DNA of 64,000 bases from a bacterium M00.F.Ca.ET.205.01.1.1 (GTDB taxonomy: Bacteria; Pseudomonadota; Alphaproteobacteria; Rhizobiales; Rhizobiaceae), in contig SRUQ01000002.1 in assembly GCA_004791255.1 (NCBI GenBank), positions 1-64,000 on the forward strand, in the 5' to 3' direction. This document shows, piece by piece, positions 16,283 through 24,989 of this stretch. Made by a program: the position numbers and the translations under genes. Numbering within the stretch: the stretch's first letter is position 1; every line of letters begins with the position of its first letter. The notes below the pieces were generated by a model that was not told the origin of the DNA, searched no databases, and saw only the letters and a program-made list of their open reading frames with translations.

Positions 16283-16798
16283 ATGACCAGCGCGATCACC
16301 ACGCGCACCGGGTTTCGGTTCGAGGTGCGCCCCGCGCGTCCTGACGACGAACCCGCCTTGGCGGAGTTCTTCACCCATGTGACACCGGACGATCTTCGAT
16401 TTCGCTTTCTCGGCGGGGTGAAGGAAGTCTCGCATGAGCGGCTGGTAACCATGACACGTTCCGACGACGCCCATGTCCATAATTTTCTTGCGTTCTCGGT
16501 CGATGGAATGCTGGTCGCGGTTGCGATGCTGGCAAGCGATCCAGCCGATCGCAACGGCGAGGTCGCGATCTGCATACGCGCGGATCGCAAGCATTTGGGC
16601 ATCGGCTGGGATCTGCTCGCCTATATTGCGAAATATGCCGAGAAACTCGGCATCGAAGCGATCCAGTCAATCGAAAGCCGTGAAAACCATGCTGCGATCG
16701 AGGTCGAGCGCGACATGGGTTTCACCATCACGACGGATCCCGACGATGCGACGCTTGTTGTGGTGCGGCGGGAGCTGGGTGCGCGATCCGAGGGTTAG
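16283..16798 (+). CDS. GNAT-family N-acetyltransferase
   Basis: A 171-residue acetyltransferase with the GNAT fold: VRPARPDDEPALAEFFTHVTPDDLRFRFLGG at the start and the acetyl-CoA loop RADRKHLGIGWDLL. It is clearly similar to the C-terminal GNAT domain of the acyl-CoA synthetase fusion at 5.0-7.7 kb (compare ISPDDLRLRFLS with VTPDDLRFRFLG), so it may be a free-standing version acting on protein lysines. GGAGG lies 10 bp before the ATG at 16283. Its stop overlaps the stop of the convergent acetate kinase gene by 4 bp. Confidence 0.87.
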   Translation: MTSAITTRTGFRFEVRPARPDDEPALAEFFTHVTPDDLRFRFLGGVKEVSHERLVTMTRSDDAHVHNFLAFSVDGMLVAVAMLASDPADRNGEVAICIRADRKHLGIGWDLLAYIAKYAEKLGIEAIQSIESRENHAAIEVERDMGFTITTDPDDATLVVVRRELGARSEG

Positions 16799-17997
16799 CC
16801 ACCCCGACCGGCAGTTTCGGGCACTGCAGATCTGAAGACGACCATCTCGGCGGCCACGGCGCGTTCTTCATCCGCGGCAATGACCAGCACTTCGACGCGG
16901 GAATTCGAATCGCCGACCACCTCCTCGCCCCTACGGTTTAGCTCCTTGTCGAGCGCGACTCCGAGCCAAGCGGCGGCGACGCTGACCCTCTCACGGATCA
17001 ACGGCGCGTTTTCGCCAATGCCGGCAGTGAACACCAGCGTGTCCAGCCCTCCCATGGCAGCGGCCAGCGATCCTATCTCGCGACCGATGCGATAGACGAA
17101 AAGGTCGACAGCCTCGGCGGCGGCAGGATCGCCTGAATCAATCAGCGTCCGCATATCACCGGATATTCCCGACACACCGAGCAAGCCCGATTGCTCGTAG
17201 AGAAGCGTGACCAGTTCGTCCGCGGGCAGCTGTTGATCCCGCAGCAAGTGGAGGATGACACCTGGATCGAGCGCGCCACAACGCGTGCTCATGACCAGGC
17301 CGTCCAATGTCGAAAACCCCATGGTCGTGGCGATACTTCGTCCGGCATCCATGGCGCACAGGCTGGCGCCGCTGCCGAGATGGGCGACGATCGTGCGCCC
17401 GCCGGCGGCAGGACCGTAGCGTTCGCGCAGCTTCGAAGCGATATGGCTGTAGGATAGGCCGTGAAAGCCATAGGAGCAGATGCCTGCCTCGCACATCGCG
17501 CGCGGCAGGCCGTAGATTTTTGCAAGCCGCGGCCGGGCCGAATGGAATGCCGTGTCGAAGCATCCGACCTGAAGGGCCTGCGGCAGGAGTTCCGCGGCCA
17601 GGGCGACGATCTCCAGATTGATCCTTTGATGGATTGGCGCCAGCGGCTCAAGCAGGCGCAGCGCCTGCAGCGCCGGCTCATCGAGCAGGGTCGATTCCGT
17701 GAAGTCACGGCCGCCATGGACGATCCGATGCCCGACCCTGCCGATCCGGCGAAGGAGATCGCGATCGGCAAGCAGGGAGGCAACCGCAGAAAATGCCCCG
17801 GCGGCGTCGACCGGGGCGTCGCCCAGGCTTCTCTCGATTTCATGAAATCCGGCCGCTGCCGCGACGTGCAGGCGCGGATGCTGCCCGAGCGACGAGACGG
17901 CGCCGCGCAGCAGTACCGGAAGCTCTGCGCTTTTCTCGAAGACAGCGAACTTCAGGCTCGATGAGCCGCCGTTCAGGACAAGGATAGCATCGGTCAT
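16795..17997 (-). CDS. ackA: Acetate kinase
   Basis: A 400-residue member of the acetate/propionate kinase family. The N-terminal phosphate loop VLNGGSSSLKF, the central GHRIVHGG and HLGSGAS motifs and DTLVFTAGIGENAP are all present. It converts acetyl phosphate and ADP to acetate and ATP in the cytoplasm. It lies 51 bp downstream of the phosphoketolase gene on the same strand, the typical arrangement in which phosphoketolase supplies acetyl phosphate. Together they yield ATP without respiration, which fits the low-oxygen theme. Confidence 0.95.
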   Translation of the reverse strand: MTDAILVLNGGSSSLKFAVFEKSAELPVLLRGAVSSLGQHPRLHVAAAAGFHEIERSLGDAPVDAAGAFSAVASLLADRDLLRRIGRVGHRIVHGGRDFTESTLLDEPALQALRLLEPLAPIHQRINLEIVALAAELLPQALQVGCFDTAFHSARPRLAKIYGLPRAMCEAGICSYGFHGLSYSHIASKLRERYGPAAGGRTIVAHLGSGASLCAMDAGRSIATTMGFSTLDGLVMSTRCGALDPGVILHLLRDQQLPADELVTLLYEQSGLLGVSGISGDMRTLIDSGDPAAAEAVDLFVYRIGREIGSLAAAMGGLDTLVFTAGIGENAPLIRERVSVAAAWLGVALDKELNRRGEEVVGDSNSRVEVLVIAADEERAVAAEMVVFRSAVPETAGRGG

Positions 17998-18048
17998 GGA
18001 GTCGTCCGATTCCTTGTCCTGGCTATGCGCCGAAGGTCGCTCATCGGC

Positions 18049-20472
18049 TCATTCAGCAAGTTCTGGCGCTGCATCCGCCCCCTGTTCCCATCGCCACCCA
18101 AGGATGTCAGGCATATCCTGCCCATGAGCCCGGATATAGGCTCTATGTTCGAGCAGCTTGCCCTCCATTTCCTGCATCAAGCCGATATTGGCGCCCTTGA
18201 CCCTTGGCAGGCGGTCGAGGACGCTTTGGACGAGATGGTATCGATCGAGGCCATTCAGCACCGTCATGTCGAATGGCGTTGTCGTCGTGCCTTCCTCGTT
18301 GTAGCCGCGCACGTGGATGTTGTCGTGGTTCGTGCGCCGGTAAGTCAGGCGATGGATGGTCCAGGGATAGCCGTGATAGGCGAAGATGACGGGCTTTTCC
18401 GTGGTAAACAGAGCATCGAATTCACGATCCGACAAGCCATGGGGGTGATGCTCCTTGGGCTGCAGGGTCATCAGGTCAACGACATTGACCACCCTGATCC
18501 TGAGCTCGGGAATGTGATGCCTTAGGATCTGTACGGCGGCGAGCGTTTCGAGGGTCGGAACGTCGCCGGCGCAAGCCATCACGACATCCGGCTCGTCGCC
18601 ATTCTCGGTCGACGCCCAGTCCCAGATACCGATCCCTGTCTTGCAATGGACGACCGCCTTGTCCATCGACAGCCACTGCCAAGACGCCGGCTTTCCGGCG
18701 ACGATGACGTTGATGCGGTTCCATGTCTGCAGCACATGATCGGTCACGCAAAGCAATGTGTTGGCATCCGGCGGCAGGTAGACACGCACAATATCGGCTT
18801 TCTTGTTGAGAGCGACATCGATGAAGCCGGGATCCTGATGGCTGAAGCCATTGTGCTCCTGGTGCCAAACATGGCTCGACAGCAGATAGTTCAGCGACGC
18901 AACGGGCCGCCGCCACGGAATGTCGCGGCAGGCATCCAGCCATTTCGCATGCTGGTTGAACATGGAATCGACGATGTGGATGAATGCCTCGTAGCAGGAG
19001 AAGAAGCCGTGCCGTCCTGTCAGCAGGTAACCTTCGAGCCAGCCCTGGCAGGTGTGTTCCGAAAGAATTTCCAGAACCCTGCCATCGCGGCCGAGATGAA
19101 CGTCCTCGGGCAGGATCGTTTCCATCCAGGCACGCTCGGTGACCTCGAACACGTCCTGAAGCCGGTTCGAGGCGGTCTCGTCCGGACCGACGATGCGGAA
19201 ATTCTTCGCGGCCTGGTTCCGTTCCATCACGCCACGCAGATACTTGCCCATTGTCCGCGTCGATTCAGCCTTCACCGCGCCCGGCCCTTTGAGCGCCACC
19301 GCATGATCGGACAACGCCGGCAGATCGAGGGACCTGCGCAGCAGACCGCCATTCGCATGCGGGTTGGCGCCCATTCGCCTCGCGGCTTGCGGCGTGGTGG
19401 CGCGGATCGCTTCGACAGGGGCACCGGCGGTGTCGAACAGTTCCTCGGGCCGGTAGCTTTTCAGCCAGTCCTCAAGCAGCGTCAGATGGGCCGGGCTTTC
19501 GGCAAGGCCCGACAAGGGAACCTGGTGGGAGCGCCAAAAGCCTTCTGTCTTCAGACCGTCCACCTCTTTGGGTCCGGTCCAGCCCTTTGGGCTTCTCAGC
19601 ACGATCATCGGCCATTTCGGCCGCGAGCCTGGCGCCGCCGAACCGTCGCGCGCGGCATGCTGGATAGCCCTGATCCGATCCAGCGCGTCGTCGAGCACGG
19701 TCGCCATCCGTTCATGCATCAGGACCGGGTCGTGGCCTTCGACGAACAGGGGCTCATAGCCGTAGCCGATGAACAGCGCACGCAACTCATCTTCTGGGAT
19801 TCGGGCCAGGATCGTCGGATTGGCGATCTTGTAGCCGTTGAGATGCAGGATCGGCAGAACCGCTCCGTCGCGCGCGGGGTTGAGGAACTTGTTGGAATGC
19901 CATGCGGTTGCAAGCGGCCCGGTTTCGGCCTCGCCGTCGCCGACGACGCAGGCGACGATCAGGTCCGGATTGTCGAAGGCGGCGCCATAGGCATGAGATA
20001 GCGCGTAACCCAATTCGCCGCCCTCGTGGATCGAGCCCGGTACGTCGGGCGCGGCATGGCTCGGAATGCCGCCTGGGAACGAGAATTGCCGGAACAGCTT
20101 GCGCATCCCCTGCTCGTTCATCGTAACGTCCGGATTGAGCTCGCTGTAGGCGCCCTCCAGATAGGTGTTCGCCACCATTGCAGGCCCACCGTGGCCGGGG
20201 CCGCAGACGTAGATCATATCCGCGTCCCGGAGCCGGATCGCGCGATTGAGATGGGTATAGATGAAACTCAAACCCGGCGACGTCCCCCAGTGGCCGAGCA
20301 GGCGCGGCTTGACGTGCTCCAGCCGCAACGGTTCGCGCAGCAGCGGATTGTCGAGCAGATAAATCTGGCCGATGGTGAGATAGTTCGCGGCGCGCCAATA
20401 GGCATCGATATCGTGCAGTTCGCGGTCAGACAGAAGGCCGCGGGAAGCTGGGATTGCCGTATGCTCTGTCAT
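18049..20472 (-). CDS. xfp: Xylulose-5-phosphate/fructose-6-phosphate phosphoketolase
   Basis: An 807-residue thiamine-diphosphate enzyme of the usual family length (about 790-830). Signature segments include [39 protein letters not shown], the TPP site [24 protein letters not shown], and SHQDPGFID. It cleaves xylulose 5-phosphate, and probably fructose 6-phosphate, with phosphate to acetyl phosphate and glyceraldehyde 3-phosphate or erythrose 4-phosphate. Start ATG 20472 gives [10 protein letters not shown]; a 10-residue upstream extension is open but less likely. It leads acetate kinase by 51 bp. A palindromic repeat lies in its upstream region; no FixK-type site was found there. Confidence 0.95.
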   Translation of the reverse strand: MTEHTAIPASRGLLSDRELHDIDAYWRAANYLTIGQIYLLDNPLLREPLRLEHVKPRLLGHWGTSPGLSFIYTHLNRAIRLRDADMIYVCGPGHGGPAMVANTYLEGAYSELNPDVTMNEQGMRKLFRQFSFPGGIPSHAAPDVPGSIHEGGELGYALSHAYGAAFDNPDLIVACVVGDGEAETGPLATAWHSNKFLNPARDGAVLPILHLNGYKIANPTILARIPEDELRALFIGYGYEPLFVEGHDPVLMHERMATVLDDALDRIRAIQHAARDGSAAPGSRPKWPMIVLRSPKGWTGPKEVDGLKTEGFWRSHQVPLSGLAESPAHLTLLEDWLKSYRPEELFDTAGAPVEAIRATTPQAARRMGANPHANGGLLRRSLDLPALSDHAVALKGPGAVKAESTRTMGKYLRGVMERNQAAKNFRIVGPDETASNRLQDVFEVTERAWMETILPEDVHLGRDGRVLEILSEHTCQGWLEGYLLTGRHGFFSCYEAFIHIVDSMFNQHAKWLDACRDIPWRRPVASLNYLLSSHVWHQEHNGFSHQDPGFIDVALNKKADIVRVYLPPDANTLLCVTDHVLQTWNRINVIVAGKPASWQWLSMDKAVVHCKTGIGIWDWASTENGDEPDVVMACAGDVPTLETLAAVQILRHHIPELRIRVVNVVDLMTLQPKEHHPHGLSDREFDALFTTEKPVIFAYHGYPWTIHRLTYRRTNHDNIHVRGYNEEGTTTTPFDMTVLNGLDRYHLVQSVLDRLPRVKGANIGLMQEMEGKLLEHRAYIRAHGQDMPDILGWRWEQGADAAPELAE

Positions 20473-20584
20473 ATCTGGCTCCGTTGTTGGCGACTGCCGC
20501 AAGAGCGCGGCTGCGCCTGTGTCTGGCGACCTTCAGCGAATGGACACAAACGCGCAGGCGCGCTTTCAGTTCATCACTTCGGGG

Positions 20585-20654
20585 CCTCTATCTCTTTGTT
20601 TCCATGCAATTCCGGACGGAAAACCGGTCACACTTTTCCTGGAATTGTCTCTAG
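20585..20654. repeat. Nested palindromic intergenic repeat, copy 1
   Basis: A region of about 70 bp with nested inverted repeats: CAATTCC (20607-20613) pairs with GGAATTG (20641-20647), and inside it GGAAAA (20618-20623) pairs with TTTTCC (20634-20639). From memory, this sequence recurs between genes in many Mesorhizobium and related genomes; the exact family name cannot be confirmed here. It touches the stop codon of the metallo-hydrolase (20651-20653). A diverged second copy lies at 60829-60903. It may act as an mRNA-end structure. Confidence 0.65.
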
Positions 20655-22258
20655 GCGTCATTGTCCTCGAGTGCCCGGCGCAGGCGCCTGATCACCGCTG
20701 CGCGCCGCCGTTCGTCAGCTGCGGCACCGACCGCCTCGTTGATGTCCAGAAGAAGTTCTGAAAGGTCATTGTGCCAATCTAGGCGTGCGACTTTATCGGG
20801 TCTCAGCCGGCGTGGCTCGTTGAGCTCGACCGGCAAACTGCCACTGGGCGTCAATTGGAAGGCATCGTCCAGACGCGGCATGATGATCCTGTCGTCGGGG
20901 ATTATCGATCGCAGCCGCTCGCTGAAGCCGCGTAGTCCCTCTTCCTCACCGTGCGTCAGGAACGCCGCCTGCTTTACCGGAATTCTGGCCTCGACCCAGG
21001 CGACCAGTTCGGCAGCGTCGGCGTGGCCGGAATAAAGATCGAAAAGGCTGATATGCGCCTTGACCTCGACCTCTTCACCCTGGATGCGCACACGCCTCGC
21101 GCCGTCGAGCAGTATCCTGCCGAGAGAGCCCTGGGCCTGATAGCCGGCGATCATCACCGTTGCATTCCGCCGCCAGAGATTGGCCTTGAGGTGGTGGCGG
21201 ATACGCCCCGCGTCGCACATGCCACTGGCGGCGATCACCACGAAAAAGCCGCTCAGGCGATTGATCGCCTTGCTCTGCTCCACCGTCTCGGTGAAGCGCA
21301 GGTTCTTTGAGCCAAGCGCCTGGCGCAGCACGTCACCCTGTTCGATGCTGTCGGCGTGCCGCTCGAAAATCGCACTGGCGCGCGTAGCCAGCGGCGAGTC
21401 AACGAAGACCGGAGCCGTCGGCACGGCACCGGCCTGCATGAGCAAATGGAGATCGACCAGCAGTTCCTGCGTCCGCTCGACGGCGAAGGAGGGAATGATC
21501 AACGGGCCGCTGGCCTCGGCGGCGCCACGAACGATATCGCCGAGCAGGGATCGCCGCTGCTCGGGCGAGACGTCCGGCCGATCGCGGTTGCCATAAGTCG
21601 ATTCACAGATGAGATAGTCTACGCCTGCCGGGCCTTCCGGATCGGTCTGAAGCAGCTTGTGGCCGGGTCCGATATCGCCTGAAAACATGATGCGCATCGG
21701 CGTCGTACGATGATCCATGTCGATCTCGAGCTCGACCGAGGCAGAGCCGAGCAAATGGCCGGCGTTCCAGAAGCGGGCGCGAAGGCCATCGGCTATGGCT
21801 GTCCATTCGCCATACGCCAGAGCCCGCAACAAAGTCATGCAGGCCGCCGCATCCTGCAGGCTGTAGATCGGCTCGACCGGCGGCCGCCCGCGCTGCGCAT
21901 TGCGGCGGTTCAGGTGCTCGACCTCCATGTCCTGAATATGCGCGGAGTCCGGCAGCATCACCGAGCAGAGATCGATAGTGGCGCGGGTCGTATGGATCGG
22001 GCCGGAAAAACCCTGCTTGACCAGTTTCGGCAAGAGCCCGCTGTGGTCGATATGCGCATGCGTCAGGATGACGGCGTCAATCGCGTCCGGCGGAAACGGG
22101 AACGGGCCATAGTTCAGTTCCCGCTCAGACTTCGACCCCTGGAACAGGCCGCAGTCGACGAGAACCCGCCAGCGGGCCGTTTCGATCTCGTAGCATGAGC
22201 CGGTGACGCCGTGGGCCGCGCCATGGAAGCGCAAGATAGGATCCGTTTCGCCTCTCAT
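20651..22258 (-). CDS. Beta-CASP metallo-beta-lactamase-fold hydrolase (RNase-like)
   Basis: A 535-residue protein with a metallo-beta-lactamase domain and a beta-CASP insert. The zinc motif is THAHIDH (His67, His69, Asp71, His72), followed by DSAHIQ, GDIGPGH, the beta-CASP segments PSFAVERTQELL and ASGMCDAGRIRHHL, and a C-terminal RMM-like stretch (SGHADAAELVAW, THGEEEG). This is the architecture of CPSF-73/Ysh1-like nucleases acting on RNA. The ATG at 22258 fits the domain start. The upstream Usp gene ends 10 bp before, so it is likely co-transcribed with it from the FixK-type promoter at 23189. Confidence 0.92.
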   Translation of the reverse strand: MRGETDPILRFHGAAHGVTGSCYEIETARWRVLVDCGLFQGSKSERELNYGPFPFPPDAIDAVILTHAHIDHSGLLPKLVKQGFSGPIHTTRATIDLCSVMLPDSAHIQDMEVEHLNRRNAQRGRPPVEPIYSLQDAAACMTLLRALAYGEWTAIADGLRARFWNAGHLLGSASVELEIDMDHRTTPMRIMFSGDIGPGHKLLQTDPEGPAGVDYLICESTYGNRDRPDVSPEQRRSLLGDIVRGAAEASGPLIIPSFAVERTQELLVDLHLLMQAGAVPTAPVFVDSPLATRASAIFERHADSIEQGDVLRQALGSKNLRFTETVEQSKAINRLSGFFVVIAASGMCDAGRIRHHLKANLWRRNATVMIAGYQAQGSLGRILLDGARRVRIQGEEVEVKAHISLFDLYSGHADAAELVAWVEARIPVKQAAFLTHGEEEGLRGFSERLRSIIPDDRIIMPRLDDAFQLTPSGSLPVELNEPRRLRPDKVARLDWHNDLSELLLDINEAVGAAADERRRAAVIRRLRRALEDNDA

Positions 22259-22268
22259 CTCGCACCCC

Positions 22269-23105
22269 CTAGTGCGACAGAAGGACAGGCAGACGCAGAT
22301 CCGCGAGAATGCCTTCGGTGGCGCCGCCGAGCACGAAATCCCTGACACGCGAATGGCCATATCCGCCCATGACCAGAAGCTTGCCGCCGATCTTGAGGGC
22401 ATGCTCCTGTAGTGCAGTTGCGACCGAACGATCTCCCGCCTGGATAGAGGCAGCCTCGGCTACCAGACCCCGCGACCTCAAGCCCAAAGCAAGGCGTTCG
22501 CCGATGCCCTGTCCCGGCAGCGGCTTTTCGTCGGTCACGGTCACAACGGTGATCATCGAGGCACGATCGAGAAATGCCTGCGCGTCGGCAACAGCCCGTG
22601 CGGCCACGCGGCTGCCATCCCAGGCGATAACGACATGTCCGAAGGCTCCAACGTCCGTGGAATCAGGAAGAAGCAGGGTCGGTCGGCCCGACCCGAACAG
22701 GATCGCTTCGGCTAACATCCGCGCAGTCTGATTCGCCGGCGCGCAGCCGACCAGACAGATATCGAAATGGCGGGCGTGCTCTGCAGCCACGTCGCCCATC
22801 AGGGCCGGTGATGCCGTCAATTCCTGCGTGGTGAGGGTCACACCCGCATGAGCGGCCTCTTGGACAACTGCCTCGAGCAGATCTTTGCCGCGCTTGCGAC
22901 TGGTCGCCTCGACCTCTTGTATCTTGTAGGGAAGGTCCAGCAAATAATCTGAGAGCGCGTTCGAAACGTCGGGAATGTCGACATTGATTGCAACAGCATG
23001 CAGCGCTGCGTCGATATTCTTGGCGAGTGCGACTGCATTCGATGCGGTCTTTGGTGTGTTCGCATCCGGGTATGTGGCCATGGAGAGGGATGCCATGAGC
23101 TTCAT
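22269..23105 (-). CDS. Universal stress protein (tandem domains), copy 2
   Basis: A 278-residue tandem universal stress protein, equal in length to the one at 1.9-2.8 kb. The second domain has VIAWDGSRVAARAVADA and the ATP-binding loop GGYGHSRVRDFVLGGATEGIL. The ATG at 23105 (MKLMASLSMATYPDAN) is preferred over an upstream GTG-type start. It leads the metallo-hydrolase gene by 10 bp. A FixK-type site lies 83 bp upstream. Its job is probably survival under low oxygen or energy limitation. Confidence 0.92.
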   Translation of the reverse strand: MKLMASLSMATYPDANTPKTASNAVALAKNIDAALHAVAINVDIPDVSNALSDYLLDLPYKIQEVEATSRKRGKDLLEAVVQEAAHAGVTLTTQELTASPALMGDVAAEHARHFDICLVGCAPANQTARMLAEAILFGSGRPTLLLPDSTDVGAFGHVVIAWDGSRVAARAVADAQAFLDRASMITVVTVTDEKPLPGQGIGERLALGLRSRGLVAEAASIQAGDRSVATALQEHALKIGGKLLVMGGYGHSRVRDFVLGGATEGILADLRLPVLLSH

Positions 23106-23188
23106 CAGATTTCGGCTCCGTTGCGACAAGGTCGCGCCACCGTCGTGTCAGCGCTTCGACACTTTGGAGGCAATCGACAGCGCGGGCA

Positions 23189-23202
23189 TTGATCCACCGC
23201 AA
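23189..23202 (-). promoter_or_regulatory. FixK/Fnr-type site upstream of Usp copy 2
   Basis: TTGATCCACCGCAA on the plus strand reads TTGCGGTGGATCAA on the minus strand, the same TTGCG-N4-ATCAA form seen at 2852, 7712 and 13619. It lies 83 bp upstream of the Usp start at 23105. Confidence 0.65.
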
Positions 23203-23235
23203 ATGCTGCGATCGGTGGGAACCGCGGAGTAAAGT

Positions 23236-23550
23236 TTGCGTACGTTCGCTCGCCAAAACCGATTGGCGCAGCCAAAAGCGGCCATTCAGCACTACCAAGG
23301 CGGCGAGCGCCCTTGCAAGCGGCCGATCAGCGACATGACGTGGGGGGCCGCACTGCGGTGCGTTGGCATCGAGCAGGAAGAGCATTGCCCGCATGGCTTT
23401 CGCGCGTCGGCGAGCACGATCTTGAACGAGGCCGGTCGGTGGTCGGCTGATGCGATCGAGCGGGAGCTTCAACGTAAGCCCGGGCATGAGTGGGGCTCCT
23501 GCTTTCCGTCACGATGGTCATACTCAGACCGTCCTTGGTATTGCCGTTAG
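23236..23550 (+). pseudogene. Remnant of a phage-type tyrosine integrase
   Basis: Residues 28-87 of this frame (about 23317-23496) read KRPISDMTWGAALRCVG, then HGFRASASTILNEAG and ADAIERELQ. This matches the C-terminal catalytic region of P4-type integrases (HGFRA-x-ASTLLNE followed by DAIERQLAH). The HxxR motif survives (His-Gly-Phe-Arg), but the following His-(x)-Tyr part is lost, and there is no recognisable N-terminal arm or earlier catalytic Arg. A TTG would be the only start. It is best read as a decayed integrase marking past insertion. No tRNA or attachment repeat was seen beside it. Confidence 0.7.
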
Positions 23551-24515
23551 TTCCTTTCGGGGTGAGACAACTGAGTCAGAAATCTCCGAGGTCAACGAAG
23601 ACGGTCAATATTTAGTGAGCGTCGACTGAGGATCGAGGAGTTTGGTTTCGCGCACGACTTGCGAGGTATTCTTGACTGGAGGCCATCGATTGCCGGCCGA
23701 GCAAGTCTGGCTGAACTATCGATAAAGAATTGAGGTGGGCGTCCCGCTCTACACCGCCGCCATCGGCGTCGTGCCGCTCGCCAGCGCGATCTGGTGCTTC
23801 CGGCAGCGCGACATCATCGGGATGATGGCAAGCCTCCTGATGGGCGCACAGAGCGCCCACGCATTGTCACCACCGCCGGCCTAGGCGAGCGATCCCCTGC
23901 ACACTCATTAGCGATGATTGAAATGCCGAACGTCGGCCTGTAATGGTCTTGCAATTACCGAGCGGGGGCTCATGAACACAGACCTATTTCTCACCGCGGT
24001 CGCGGCGTTTTCGATTCTGGTTCCTCTGTACTTCATCCTAAGATGAGGCCACGCATGCGGCCCGGTTTATACTGCCATCTGAGGCGATCAGCGTGATGTG
24101 CGCCAGGTCATCTGGTACGAAGAGCCTGGACACGAGCCGCTGGAGCCGGAAAACACGGCGACGATTCTGGAGTTTCGCCAACGGACATAGGCTTGCCGGC
24201 GTTGGCCTCACGCCGTGCCACCATTCATTAGGATTGAGAGCCCGCTTGCGCGCGACTGAGTTGCCGTGAAAATCGATCGTCGTTGGATGGCGGCGGACCT
24301 GGTTTTTGTCCACTCGGCCGGCGCCTTGCCCAAAGCCACCCGAAGCTCCCAACGGGGCGCCGACCATTCACTTCCGGTCGAAAGTCGGCTTCCCATTCGC
24401 GGTTCCTCCGCTCCTCATGCGCGGTTCGCGACTGTTCCCTGCCAACAGCTTAAGCCTTTTGGAGCAATGTAATTTCCTGCAGTGAAAGACTAGGATCGCT
24501 GTAAGGAGTAATCAA
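23551..24515. other. Gene-poor accessory stretch after the integrase remnant
   Basis: About 960 bp without a convincing full gene. It contains a short frame at 23735-23884 (GTG start, 49 residues, VGVPLYTAAIGVVPLASAIW...), which looks like the end of a membrane protein, and a 24-residue open frame at 23972-24046 listed separately. Another broken frame around 24100-24190 reads VRQVIWYEEPGHEPLEPENT and could be a protein fragment. The rest shows nothing I can assign. Base composition is less GC-rich than neighbouring genes, which fits decayed foreign DNA. Confidence 0.45.
23972..24046 (+). CDS. Possible 24-residue single-span membrane protein
   Basis: An ATG with a G-rich stretch (GCGGGGG) just upstream opens a 24-residue frame reading MNTDLFLTAVAAFSILVPLY and then FILR, ending at TGA. 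Nearly the whole peptide is one hydrophobic helix with a basic end. The shape is like small membrane subunits such as KdpF or CydX, but no partner operon is next to it. It may be chance; confidence is low. Confidence 0.3.
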   Translation: MNTDLFLTAVAAFSILVPLYFILR

Positions 24516-24836
24516 ATGGCAACTGAAAGCACAAGGGACAACAAGCAGGTTCCGGAGGCCGAAGCGCGCCGTGACTTTCTGAAGAGGGCCGGCCGCTTCG
24601 CGGCCGTGACACCACCGGCTATAACACTGCTGCTCGGCACAAGTTTGAACTCTGAGGCGGTAGCGAAATCAGGTGGAACACGTCCCGGCAAAGGATCTGG
24701 CGACAACAACCACGTTCACGTCGGCCCCTCCCCCAAGCCCTTCAAATTCGGGGAAAGTCAGTCCGTCAGACAGGGCGGCGGAGACAACTACGGCGGCGGA
24801 GCCCACGGGGGCTCAAGGTCCGGCGACCCCAACTGA
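24516..24836 (+). CDS. Small exported Gly-rich protein with a Tat-like signal
   Basis: A 106-residue protein with a clear ribosome site (TAAGGAG, 9 bp before ATG). The N-terminal region holds ARRDFLKRAG, the twin-arginine motif R-R-x-F-L-K, followed by a hydrophobic stretch (FAAVTPPAITLLLGTSL). The mature part is Gly/Ser/Asn-rich (GGTRPGKGSGDNNHVHVG and GGGDNYGGGAHGGSRSGD), with His-containing stretches that could bind metal. Similar small Tat-like proteins in rhizobia are annotated only as hypothetical. It lies alone in accessory DNA and is followed 114 bp later by a strong hairpin. Confidence 0.65.
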   Translation: MATESTRDNKQVPEAEARRDFLKRAGRFAAVTPPAITLLLGTSLNSEAVAKSGGTRPGKGSGDNNHVHVGPSPKPFKFGESQSVRQGGGDNYGGGAHGGSRSGDPN

Positions 24837-24950
24837 CGCAGCAGCACACTAGGCGGCTGTGTACCAGTGCCGCCATAGCGAGGCCCGTCGCTGTGCCCCC
24901 AACAGCGGCGGGCTTTGTGGTTCGGTCTTCCGAGAATATTTTAACGAATC

Positions 24951-24989
24951 ATTGACCGCGCTGTTCTATTTTGGAACAGCGCGGTCAAT
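24951..24989 (+). terminator. Perfect 16-bp inverted repeat, probable transcription end
   Basis: ATTGACCGCGCTGTTC (24951-24966) and its exact reverse complement (24974-24989) enclose a 7-base loop. A 16-bp perfect stem is unusually strong. There is no T-run after it on the plus strand, so it is not a textbook intrinsic terminator. It may end the transcript of the small Tat-like gene, or be the remains of a mobile palindromic element. Confidence 0.55.

Noticed and set aside
18646..20001. Long plus-strand frame (451 codons)
   Set aside because: Antisense shadow of phosphoketolase with no recognisable motif.
22663..23487. 274-codon minus-strand frame over Usp copy 2 and the integrase remnant
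   Set aside because: Basic, Cys/Arg-rich product in the wrong frame; the Usp frame is clear.
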